A stretch of 64,000 nucleotides of DNA, taken from the NCBI GenBank assembly GCA_033439765.1, contig JAULSN010000004.1, positions 4,660,001-4,724,000 on the forward strand, given 5' to 3'. Positions 34,703 to 44,790 of this stretch are shown one piece after another. Origin of the DNA: Lasiosphaeria ovina. Taxonomy: Eukaryota > Ascomycota > Sordariomycetes > Sordariales > Lasiosphaeriaceae. The position numbers and the translations under genes were made by a program. Each line of letters opens with the position of its first letter. Positions within the stretch are counted from its first letter, which is position 1. The notes under the pieces are model-generated. The model was not told the origin of the DNA and made no database searches. It saw nothing but the letters and a program-made list of their open reading frames with translations.

Positions 34703-35039
34703 GCAGCCATGACTGTTATGGGCTGTTGACGAGGAAACCTAAGAGCCGAGGAATGGCAACGGGGGTATCAGCTAAAATAGAGACATCGATATGTTCGCAT
34801 CCCATGAAACAAAGTATGCGCTCGTACTCTCAGCATCATCCCTTCCTCGCGTCGTTTTATCTCTTTCGCCGTTTCCTTCTCCTTGGCCTATCTCTTTTCA
34901 TGGGCTTCACCATCCGTGTCACTATCGGATCCATGGGTGATCGTATGATACCTGCTCTTCGGGGTTACTTCTTTCTCTCTTTCTATGAGCTAAAGCCTTG
35001 CTGTTGTGTTTAATTATTCCCGCGAAGACCGATGCTCAC

Positions 35040-35081
<42 letters not shown>

Positions 35082-35524
35082 TTCTTTAGCATATCCTGAT
35101 TCCCTCCATTGGAATCTGAATTTATCAATGCAACAATGCCTTTTTCAATCCCCACTGGCCTTGTCACGAGGCACATCTCCTCCTTTATTATCCTGGTGAG
35201 ATAGTATGCATCCTAGGACATTCCTCCCACCATATACTAGATAAATCGGCACCTGGAGGTTAGATTTCGCCCGACAGACAGTCTGTGTGAGTTTCCTTGC
35301 TTCAAATTTATGATTGACCGACGAAAATACTAATATAACATCAAGCCACAACGACGACGGACTTTTCTCTGTTAGACCGGGACGTCATCGTCTGCACTCC
35401 AGCACCGGTTTCCTTGGAATTTAGTTGGTCAACAGCATTACCGTGGTTGTCGTTCTTGTCGACTAATGCCACCGGTATGTAGTACGCCTTATCATATATT
35501 GTTCTTCTAACTTACTCCTTAGGA
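34703..35524. other. Intergenic with CT microsatellite
   Basis: 3' flank of the oxidoreductase. The only distinct element is the (CT)15 run at 35042-35071. The stretch 35350-35480 may hold a degraded upstream exon of the ankyrin relic, since a donor-like GTATGT follows it, but the reading phase does not join. Confidence 0.5.
35042..35071. repeat. (CT)15 microsatellite
   Basis: Perfect CT dinucleotide run, followed by a broken TATCTCTCTCTTTC tail. Confidence 0.95.
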
Positions 35525-36530
35525 TTTTCTCTTCTGGTACAACAATGCGGCAAGTCCCTCTCTCTTTGACGCCTTACTGCGCGCCGGTGGTGACGCAAAT
35601 GAACAAGACCATAATGGAAAATCTGCCCTTCAAGTTCTGTTACGCTCTACAATCACCGAGTTCCGCATCCCAAGCAGGGGCCCATTGCGGATTGCAACAG
35701 CTCTTCTTCAGAGCGGTGCAAAGGCGAACAACGAAGAGCTCTTTCCTGCGCTCCTGCTCAGAGATCGTCCTTTGGTCAGGTGCCTCCTGGATCACGGCGC
35801 CCAATTTACTGACCAAGATCCTTCGGGAATGACAGGCCTCGAGGTAGCACTTCTCTACGCATCTCTGCCACCTTCAACGACATATATCCTACCGCTCACG
35901 TATTCGTCTGGGTCGAGGAGGTTTTTGCCCGTGTCTTTCACGGCCGCATCTCCCTTCTGGCATGCCGATGATGACGTTGTCCAAGGATCCCCCTTGGGTT
36001 CACCGTCAACTGCAGCACGCGTCACATCATCCACGGCCACACCCCGCTGCAGCATGCCGTTGAGGTGGCTGATCTGGGCAGCATCGATCTCCTTTTTGAA
36101 GGACGAGGACGGCGCGGATGTCAACGCGCCACCCGCAAGGGATTCAGGGGCTACGGCTCTTCAGGTTGCTTCCAAAATGGGCTTCATGGGCATTGCAAAG
36201 TTGTTGCTGGACCACGGGGCCGACGTTAATGCTTTTCGAGCAAGAAAACATGGCCGCACGGCGTTGGAAGGCGCGGCAGAGCACGGGAGGCTTGATATGA
36301 TTGCGTTGCTCCTCCAGCATGGGGAAAGGACGACTGGTAGTGGTCGGCGGCAGTACATCCGCTCAATCAAGTTGGCTGAGAAAATGGGGCATTTTGTCGC
36401 TGCTGATTTTCTGATAAATTCTCAGGATTGGACTGACGAGGACGATGCCATGTTGCTCGAGGCGGATATTTTGGTCGAGGAAGGCCAATGGCATGATGAA
36501 GAACAGCCCGAGGAGCATAACGGCGATTGA
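35525..36530 (+). pseudogene. Frameshifted ankyrin-repeat gene relic
   Basis: One frame is open from 35525 to the stop at 36530. It starts after a splice-acceptor-like TTAG that is also a stop, with no ATG at its head. It carries ankyrin text at both ends: LFDALLRAGGDANEQDHNGK and LLDHGAQFTDQDPSGMT early, then ALQVASKMGFMGIAKLLLDHG and later repeats. Between about 35900 and 36100 this frame turns into Ser/Pro-rich nonsense, while a different frame there reads HGHTPLQHAVEVADLGSIDL, a normal ankyrin repeat. The switch falls inside one 33-residue repeat near 36090, too tight for an intron, so an indel is the best explanation. The acidic end (LINSQDWTDEDDAMLLEADI) looks like a genuine C-terminus of such proteins. 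Confidence 0.7.
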
Positions 36531-37322
36531 AAGTTCCTGGGATAGCGAGGGGAATATCAAGCTAGGTGGATGCTGAACACGATCAGCCCCTATTTACTTC
36601 GAGTTTCGTTTATTCTGAATTGACGACTGACGTTACACACCTCAACCACATCACCACGAAATGAATCATGCTGTTGCATTGGAATCAACAACTGGTGGTC
36701 AGCACCACGGTGTCTGATCGGCTCCCTACGATACCTCCAAGACTTTGATCACGGCAGCGACGTGAGAGCTGCGCCGCAGATGAAGCGGCCCGAAACGGCG
36801 GCGACCTACAACCGCGCCACGCCATGGGAAGCACCAGTCTTAAATAAGCTTATTTCGTCCATCTTACGGGCCCCCCAGCGGGCTGCCCGAGGCCACGGCC
36901 AAAGGTGATTCGCCGTGGCCCGGCAAAAAGATGGTGGGAAAGCGGCCGGAAGGGGTGGCCCGTTGTTGGGCCCGAGGTCGTCGACTGATCTGATCATATA
37001 GAGAGCGAGGCACCCGACACGAAAGGGGACATTGATCAACGCGCCTTGGAACTGCGGGAGACTGTGGTTCCGCAGGTGACTTTCTTTTTCGCCCAATTCC
37101 TTTCACAAACTGAGTCAGTCAGCCTGTATATAGTGCACACCCCCCCCCATGTCACCAGCTTAGCTGGTGGCTCCCGTGCATTGCAATCAATTGACTTTGT
37201 TCTCTGTGTTGCTGGCTGTGGTCCTCCCCTGTTGTTGACCGCGACTCCCACCCCTGTGGGTTAATATCATTGTTCTCCCTATTTGAGGCCCTCGACTGTA
37301 AACATCAGCCACACAACATAAC
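36531..37322. other. Intergenic
   Basis: No gene seen. A run of nine to ten C lies near 37139-37148, and the stretch 37100-37322 is the presumed promoter of the next gene. Confidence 0.55.
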
Positions 37323-38019
37323 ATGTTCAGACGGCACACCGAACCGCCAGCAGGCAGACAGCAGCTGCGACCCGCGACCACCTGGCCTGTCCGTCAAGGT
37401 GAGCAGCCCGCACCCAATCATTCGCACACAGCGCTGCAATGACAGTACTAACGCCTTTCCGAACAAAGCCTCCTCAGCCCGACCCGAACGGTCCTGGAAA
37501 GAGACCGTCATCTACTACCACGTCATCTGGAAAGAGATCTTGCACCTCTCGCAGAAGCAGCACAAGCCGCGCACGACAGGGAGGCCGGCGACGTCGACAA
37601 GCCTGCTCGCCGCCCGCGAGGCCACCCGGCGGCAGCAGCAGCTGCAGCAGGACCTGTCGGCCATCACAGCGGCCGGCGGCGGCGGCGGCGCTGCGTCCCC
37701 GCCGACGCCCCAGCCGCGCTACGCCTCGCACACGCCCGTGTGGTTCGCCGAGCCACAGCCCACCCCCAGCTCCGACGGCGCGCTGCTGCTGCTGCTGCCG
37801 CCCCTGACCCGGCCGCGGCAGTCCACTTTCTCGGGCCGGCCTCCGACACGGCGCGGGCCACCCTCCACGGGGGATGCGGAGTTAATAAGTGGCCAGGCGC
37901 CAAACCCTCCGAGCGAGACGGTTCAGGACGTCGCCGTGGCCCAAGACCAGGGGGAAGAACCGCAGGCGGAGGATAGCACAGCACTGCCTGCCCTTCCGTC
38001 GCGTGCAATCACGATCTGA
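37323..38019 (+). CDS. Hypothetical Pro/Gln/Ala-rich protein
   Basis: Model: 37323-37398 and 37469-38019, 208 aa, donor GTGAGC, acceptor ACAAAG, phase closed. The only segment that looks conserved is SWKETVIYYHVIWKEILHLS (about residues 34-53), aromatic and helix-prone, just after the splice; the remainder is low complexity (Gln-rich, a Gly run, Leu run, Pro-rich, acidic end). The unspliced frame from an earlier Met at 37270 is also open, but then the region before the conserved segment is unlike a protein. Arg-rich N-terminus without acidic residues could act as a mitochondrial presequence (inference). Family not recognised. Confidence 0.55.
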
Positions 38020-38689
38020 TTGATTACTAATGATGAGATGAAAGGCTGGGGCAGAGCAGACGAAGCCGGGGATAGATGGGATAGGAGGGAGACGAAGGAA
38101 GAAGAGAGGGGCGAGTCAAGCAGGCGCAAAAGACAGAACGACCAGGGCCGATGCGGGCGGGAGAAGAGAAGCAATTAGGTAGCCACGACGAAGTTGAGAA
38201 GTGGGATGGTAATTAATCAGTAATTAATCAGTTTGATGTCGATGTTGGGCACAGAACAAGGGAGGGAGGGGGGTTGCATCAGTGAAATGGACGTGGGAAG
38301 AAAGGAGGTGGTCAAATGCAAGAGTAGATAGGTCTAAAATCTAATAGCGGTTTATTTATATATACCTACCTAAATGACTCGTGACCTAGAAGTGCAATAG
38401 TCTTTCTTGCACGATTTTTCGCTAGTGATTAAAGAGAGAGTTGCTTTTGAGAAGAAACCTCTGGCCTCCAACACGTAATTATTAATTGAAGGGAGATAGT
38501 TCGTGTGCGTGTCAGCCAAATTACCACTTGAATGTATGTCACCTCCAATAAAATAGCGCCAGAATGGGCTGGAATAAGATTTTGCTAATTACCTATTGAA
38601 TTGAACAAGACAAATATCCAGATGATCTTGCCGGACAACCCCCCAAAATTGAACACGACATACATTACAGCCTCCCCCCTCCCCCCACC
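38020..38689. other. Intergenic between convergent genes
   Basis: Shared 3' flank, purine-rich near 38040-38110 on the plus strand and AT-rich after 38200. A short direct repeat TAATTAATCAGT occurs near 38210-38231. No gene seen. Confidence 0.6.
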
Positions 38690-41600
38690 CTACAGCGTCG
38701 ACAACGTGCCGAGCCTCGGCGTCTGGCCAACACGGCCCTGGGTAGTCCACGACACGAGGTCGCGGGCGAGCTTGGTGACGACCTCCCACTTCTGCTCGTT
38801 GGTGTAACCATCCATCTCGAGCTTCTTGCCGGGGTCCTGGAAGAAGCTCTCGACCTCGACGCGGCGGTCCTTCTCGCTGTAGCCGCCGTCGCTGACGCGC
38901 ACAAACGCGTCCTTCATGGCCGAGAAGCGCTTGATGGTGCGCAGCGACTCCTCGCTGACGGCGTTGGGGTCGTTGCTCTTGCGGCGGTGGAAGTTGTAGA
39001 TGGCGCCCAGGCGCACGACGTGGATGATCAGCGCGGCCAGCCCCGCCGCCAGCGCCGTCGCCACCGACGACCCCGTCTTGGGGATGTCGTCCTCCTCGTG
39101 GATCTTGTCGGCCTCGCCCATCTCGACGTTGTGCCCCGGCAGGATGAAGTCGAGCGTGCGCTGCGAGCCCGCCCAGTTGTACACGCTGCCGTCGGCGTTG
39201 GCCGCGCCCACCTTGAAGATGCTCTCCGACGTGGTCGGGCACCCGAACGGGTAGTACGAGCTCAGCACCTGCGCGCTGGTGATGCCGACGTCGGGCGCCG
39301 AGCAGAAGACGAGGATCTTGTTCTTGACTGCCCGCTCGAGCGCGGCCTGCAGCCGTGCGATGTCGGCCGCGTTGTTGTTCTGCTCGTCCTCGACCCGCTG
39401 CACCGTCCACGACATGGAGATGATGTCGAAGCCCCGGTTGACCGCGAACTCGACGGCCTAGCACCGAGTTAACCCACTGCGCGATCATGTGTGGGCGAGT
39501 TTGGGGAGTAGGAAGGTGTTCACTTACGTCGGCGGCGCTCTTGGCCGTGAAGCTCGCCTTCTCGCCCCCCTCGCGGCGCGTGACATTCAGCTTGCAGACG
39601 AATATCTTGACCGAGGGGCACACGCGGCCGATCATGTAGGCCATGGTGGTGCCGTGGCCCGTGGTCGAGCCGTGGAACGGGCCTGGCGCGCCGCTGAGGT
39701 CGGGGTCCTCGTAGTTGCTGTCGAAGCTCCGCCCGTTCTCGATCTGGTTGGCGATGGCCTTGTGCATGAAGTCGGCGCCGTCGTCGATGAGGGCCACCTT
39801 GACGTCCTTGCGCAGCTCGAGTGGCAGCTCGTCGATGGTCAGCGGGTTCGAGGGAAAGTCGGGCGGCAGGTTGGTCGGCAGCTTGCTGATGCCCTCGGTG
39901 AACTTGTCCATGATGCCGAGCCAGCGGTGCGTGTCGATCAGGCTGCGGCGGTCCGTGTCGGCGTTCTTGATGCCGCGCTTCGGCCGCGAGCTGGTCTGGT
40001 CGCTCGGCTTGTCGTACTCGACCTTGATGGGCGGCCACTTGGGGTTGCGCACCGCCTTGAGCCGGTCCCGGAACTCCTGCACGTCCTTGCGCGTGCGCAC
40101 CGGCGGCTCGAGGCCCTTGGTTGTCTGGTGCAGCCGGATCTGCACGAGGTCCTTGAGCATGGCGAGCCCGTCGGGCTCGCTCCACGCCCGTAGGATCGCG
40201 TTGTTGCCGCTCCACCGGAGATGCAGCTCGCGCAGCTTGGAGTTCTGGCACGCGTCCTTGATGGCCCGCGGGTCGAGGTCGAGCTTGCGCCAGTCGAGAA
40301 TCTCCACGTCGAACGGCTTGAGGGCGTCCTCGATGGCCTGGTCGCTGTGGGGCGGCTCCTTGTTGTCGGCGACGATCACCTTGATGATGTTGGTGACGCC
40401 CTTCTTGGAGAGCCACGAGAAGAGGGCAACCATGTCCTTCCTTCCCGCGCCCACCTTGTCTGAGTCCGACTTTCGCATTCTGGGCGGGTCAAGGGGTGCC
40501 GCAAGCGCGACGGGACCAAAGTCGACGTATCGGAGGACCTCGTCAAAGGAAAGCCCCTTGTAGCTTGTCTCGAAATCAGCAAAGTTGATTGTCATGATCT
40601 CGTCCTTGACCACATTGGGAGGAAAGTCAAAACAGATGTGCTTGTCTAGAGAGACAACGAATCAGTATTGCATTAGGGCACAGCATGAGGGGGGAAGTGT
40701 GACAGCCTTGTTTACCTTCTTTGTTCTCGCCAAATAGAAACTCTATTGCCGAGTTGTGTGTCCTCACTACGGCAGCTTCGTCGGCAGGGCCCTGTGCATC
40801 GGCTGAGCGACTTCCACTTGAGAATTCCGGTCTCTGCCAGAAAGTGGTGCGAAGGTAGTGCAGTTTCAACTCTTTGGCCACGGTATTTGCAATCTCTGGC
40901 GATGGTGCTTCAGCTATCACCTTACTTCGTGACGACTTTGAGTGTCTGGATTCCGATGTTGTGAGTTTTGGCCGCTTCAGCTTTGGGGTGCTTGGTTTGC
41001 TGTCTTGGGCGGCGCCGTCGTGTGGCTGGTGGGGCTGGTGGGCGTTGTCTTTGGTCACAAGAGTCGGGATGGTGGTTTCCTTTCCAAATTCGACCGTGGT
41101 CGCTCGTCTCAAGGGCTTGGGAAACGGTGGAGGGCGCATCTCGGCCACCATGATTCCCGCGGTTTTGGTCGCTTCAGTACGGGATTTGGAGGTCTTGTTC
41201 GCCGAATCTCCATTCTGCTTTATTCGCTCCCAGTCATCCAAGTCATCGTCTCGTCTCTTGGTCGTCGTAGGCGTCGGAGCTACCGGGATATCGTGCCAGC
41301 TCTTGGACTCCTTTCCAGGAGCGGCCTTAGCTTGGGCCGGGGGTTCCTTTGGCAGCAAGTCCGGGACGTCTTTGCTTGTCGACGATTTGACAATCTTTTT
41401 CTTCTTTGGCTTGTCGACTTTGGGCGCCGCTTCTTGTTTGATGTATCTGCGTTTGGTGTCAAGGTGGTATCGATAAGGCGAGAAGTACTCGGGCTTTCCG
41501 GTCCTTTTGTCGAATGCTATATCACCGTACTCGATGAGTGCCCGTACCACCCGAAGACCCGAGGTTGTGCATCGCTGATACTCTACCGCATAGTGAAGCG

Positions 41601-42364
41601 GCGTGAGCCCCCGCTTATTGACCGCTGCAAGGGTGAATGGAGAGGCTCTCTCGACAAGCCGAATGGTAGTGTCCGGGTCAAAGCCGTTTTTGACGGCCCA
41701 ATGAATGCTGTTCCCCACCGTCAGCAAGATGAAGTGACGTGAGGCGGGTTGGAGACGGAACGGCCAAAATCACATACCAGTTCTCGTCCTCGGGTCCAAT
41801 CGAATGCAGCGCCTTCTTGAGATGGGCGTCCTCGACCTTGCTATCAAGTACGGTTTTGACGAACACCACGTCGCTCTTGGACACGGCAACAAGCAGGGCG
41901 CCGCGGTTTGCCTCCTCGAGCTCGTGCAGGAGCTCTGGGAACTTCTCGACCAGATGCCTGACCAGCCAGGGAACGGGCTTGACATCGTAGGCCATCCTGA
42001 ACAGTAAATTCCTGATCTCAATTCGCACGGTTTTCTTCACAGCCTCGGTCTGGGGTTTCAAATAGTGGCGATACTTGGTCAGGTACTGGCGTTGCTTCTC
42101 CTCGTTCTGGCTCAGCTCGGGGGACTGGCTGAGCTTCTGCATTTCCGTAAGCTTGTCCGAGAACCTCGCGATCATATCTATCTCAGGCTCATCGTCCTCC
42201 GAGCCGGGTTCGCCATTAGACTCGTCGTCCTCGTCATCCTCCTCGTCCTCGTCGCCTTCCGACGTCTCAGTGTGGTCCGGCGGGTGGTAGGAATCATCGC
42301 CATCCGTGTCGTCGCCCGTAGCCAGCAACTGACTGTCCGCGGGTGCGTCCTCGGAATCAGACAT
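38690..42364 (-). CDS. Intracellular ankyrin plus subtilisin-like (S8) protease
   Basis: Exons on the complement: 38690-39457, 39528-40645, 40716-41707 and 41778-42364, giving 1154 aa with all phases closed. No signal peptide. Order: acidic Asp/Glu-rich start (to about 60), a helical region, ankyrin-like text around residue 200 (IHWAVKNGFDPDTT, GLTPLHYAVEYQR), a long basic/Ser/Pro linker (about 270-490), a conserved fungal module with LHLRWSGNNAILRAWSEPDG, and a C-terminal S8 domain. The triad is complete: Asp814 in ALIDDGAD, His857 in TGHGTTMA, Ser1030 in TGSSVATA. At the usual oxyanion-hole position (VFCSAPDVG) Asp stands where Asn is common. Fungal NLR-type receptors often use S8 domains as effectors; here the protease is joined to ankyrins with no NTPase. 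It is divergent from the 296-aa gene, with 671 bp between start codons. Expected to be cytosolic; targets unknown. Confidence 0.88.
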
Positions 42365-43035
42365 GATTATTGACAGGCTCTTGTTGCTGTGGGGCTAAAT
42401 TATCCTGGCAAACGGCCTCGTCACGTCACAGACTCACGGCAGAATGAAGACAAGTGGTGAGAAATGGGGATAGGTAACGAGCTCAGCATCGTCTGAATGG
42501 TGGAGGGGTCGTGAACGGCGCTAACGAATGAATGGTGGCACATCATATGCAGTTGCTATCTTCGTTTATTACTTAGCATATCACAATAAGCGATTGACCT
42601 CCCCTGTCCGCCCGCATAGCTGCTTCAGGGATGGCGCTCCTCGAGGGAGGGCCCTTGGATTCTGCGGCCCATGGCTGAAATCAGCAGCAATGCCGAGACC
42701 TGGACCGCCGTCCCCGTCTCAGTGGGGACTAGCCCCCCTTCCGCCCCCTTCGTTTGGCCGTCCTACACCCGGACAGCACAGCCCTCTCTCCCGCTAGCTC
42801 ATTCACGCTATGCATCAGTCAGGCTGCGACAGGACTTTCGAGAGCTTTCCGCGGTGGAGTCGAGACGGGGTTCAAAATCAAGAAATAGATCATGTGTCCC
42901 AGCCAGAGAGTCTCTCAGGATAAGACAAGACAAGCCAAGCTCTCTGCCGACATAATACCTACGCCTAGTTAGCAGCAACACACTGGACGAGACCGACCGA
43001 GTTTTCTGCTTGGAACCCGTTGCAACCGAGCAGCC
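42365..43035. promoter_or_regulatory. Divergent promoter of S8 protease and 296-aa gene
   Basis: A 671-bp head-to-head intergenic region, small enough that both genes probably share control elements. No specific site identified. Confidence 0.6.
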
Positions 43036-43926
43036 ATGGCCGACTACGAAGAGGAGGGCGTGTTTGCCGAGGACCTGGAGCCCATCGATATGTCAGCAGT
43101 GCCAGAGGCAGAGCCGTCCGGGTTCCACACCCGGAATGATCCCAGCAACCCGTTTCAGCGAGATAACATCATCGATCGGAACAAGGGCCACATCATTATC
43201 CAGAGCGAGCACGTGGATGTCGCGCACGGCTTCATGTCCGAGGACAGCGACGACGCATGCTCGCTGGTCGTCGTCGCGTTCCGGTTCGACCCCAACGGCG
43301 TGGCGCGCAGGATCAAGGAGGCCCAGGTCGTCATCACGTTCGCGGCGCTGGAGAGGGGGAAAGAGGACCCCGAGGTGGTGGGCATGGAGCCCAACGGGAC
43401 CCTATTCATCGAGCCGACGGTGCAGCACGAGACGAACACGGTGGGCGGGGCAATCAAGGCTAGCGGGGCGGGCGCTGAGATCAAGCTGCTTGGCTCGCAC
43501 ACGGTCGAGCGCGACACGACGGATTCGGCCCGGGTGCGAGGCTCGATCGACCTGCGGAACCGCAAATGGGGCGGTAAGAACTCCGTGTCGTGGTCGCTGC
43601 TCGAGAACGCAACGGCAAAGTCGGGCGTCGTGACGAGGCTCCAGGCAGCCATCCTTCTGAAGCGCCGCGACATGGCCCACTTCAAGGCAACCGTCACCGT
43701 CAGGGTCGTGGCCGACACCTGGACCGCCCTGGGGTCTGTCTTCAAGGCCGGCTCCATGAACAGCGGCAGCGACGACGACGACGTCTGGTATAACCCAGAC
43801 AGAAAGCCGCCCAGCACCGACCGCCTGCAGAAATACGATGTCGACAATCTTGGCCACGTCGACCTCAAGCTTCTCAGCGATGTCGCCTTTCGAACTCTGC
43901 GTGTCGGATCGATCAGGGAGGGGTAA
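43036..43926 (+). CDS. Unrecognised 296-aa protein, partner candidate of adjacent S8 / NLR-like genes
   Basis: Single exon with a good start context (AGCCATGG). The N-terminal 45 residues are acidic and disordered, ending in NPFQRDNIIDRNKGHIIIQS. From about 50 to 235 the sequence alternates hydrophobic and polar residues (SLVVVAFRFDP, AQVVITFAAL, ATVTVRVVADTW), suggesting a beta-sandwich. VSWSLLENATAKSGV and LLKRRDMAHFKATVTV look like core strands. The tail is polar with a YDVDNLGHVDLKLLS segment. There is no signal peptide or membrane span. I do not recognise a named domain. The intronless gene, cytosolic character and position between a protease and an NLR-like protein suggest a shared role, but that is context only. 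Confidence 0.82.
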   Translation: MADYEEEGVFAEDLEPIDMSAVPEAEPSGFHTRNDPSNPFQRDNIIDRNKGHIIIQSEHVDVAHGFMSEDSDDACSLVVVAFRFDPNGVARRIKEAQVVITFAALERGKEDPEVVGMEPNGTLFIEPTVQHETNTVGGAIKASGAGAEIKLLGSHTVERDTTDSARVRGSIDLRNRKWGGKNSVSWSLLENATAKSGVVTRLQAAILLKRRDMAHFKATVTVRVVADTWTALGSVFKAGSMNSGSDDDDVWYNPDRKPPSTDRLQKYDVDNLGHVDLKLLSDVAFRTLRVGSIREG

Positions 43927-44790
43927 TTAGCACTAAGCAAGCCAGAAGCTCCCCCACCCGACCCTTCCGCTCTAATAACTGTGGGGCAGTGGGGGACTTG
44001 GTGGGTTACGACGGATGCTGTATCCACTCGTCCGTCCCAAGGCAGCTCCAGCCCCGTTAGATTATTAGCTCCCCCCTTAAATTGACGGGATCTCTCTACC
44101 GGCAACGCAAATGGGTGATGTGAACGCTGAACCGGGGCTGGGCCGATGAAACTTGAACCTGGGAAGGCGCGGATTGGGGGGTTACCTTATTTAAGGTGCT
44201 CAAGCACTGTTTGCACCTTCCCACCATACCTCTCTTGCTTGGCTGACACTGGGCTGGCAGTGGGTGGGCAGCCACGTTCATGCATTCATTCCCTGCGAAA
44301 GCGCGCAGCTGCAGCAAGGGCGGCCTTTGTGACTCGTACATGGTATCGCGTGATGCTCGATAATTAATTATGCCCCCTTTTCTGTCTGTGGGTTGTTATT
44401 TTAATCCATTGCCACACACACACTTCCATGTTCCTGTGATTGACTTGATTGTCTTTCTACACTGTATCCGTACACTGGGCGGATCGGCGCGGAGCTGCCC
44501 ACCTTCCTACGGCATACCTGCATTACGCATTACCGCCTTCCAGGAGACCCTGTCGCCTTGCCGACCTGTGCAGCACCCGCCAAGGCACGCCTGAAGTGGT
44601 TAAGGTAGCGGCTTGTTTAGCCCCCGGTGAGCACCACAGCATCCCGCCCAGGCGCCGCCAATTTCCTGCAGGCACTTCAGGTCGCGAGCAAAGTTGAGCT
44701 GCTTTGTTTCCGGTGAAATCTCAACCCTGATCTCGGTCCGTATCGAGTCCTCAAACTCAGGTGACGAGCGCCGAAGCGGTCACCATCGCC
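43927..44790. other. Intergenic, promoter of NLR-like gene
   Basis: No gene supported. It contains a short CACACACA run near 44414 and the leader of the next gene. Confidence 0.55.
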
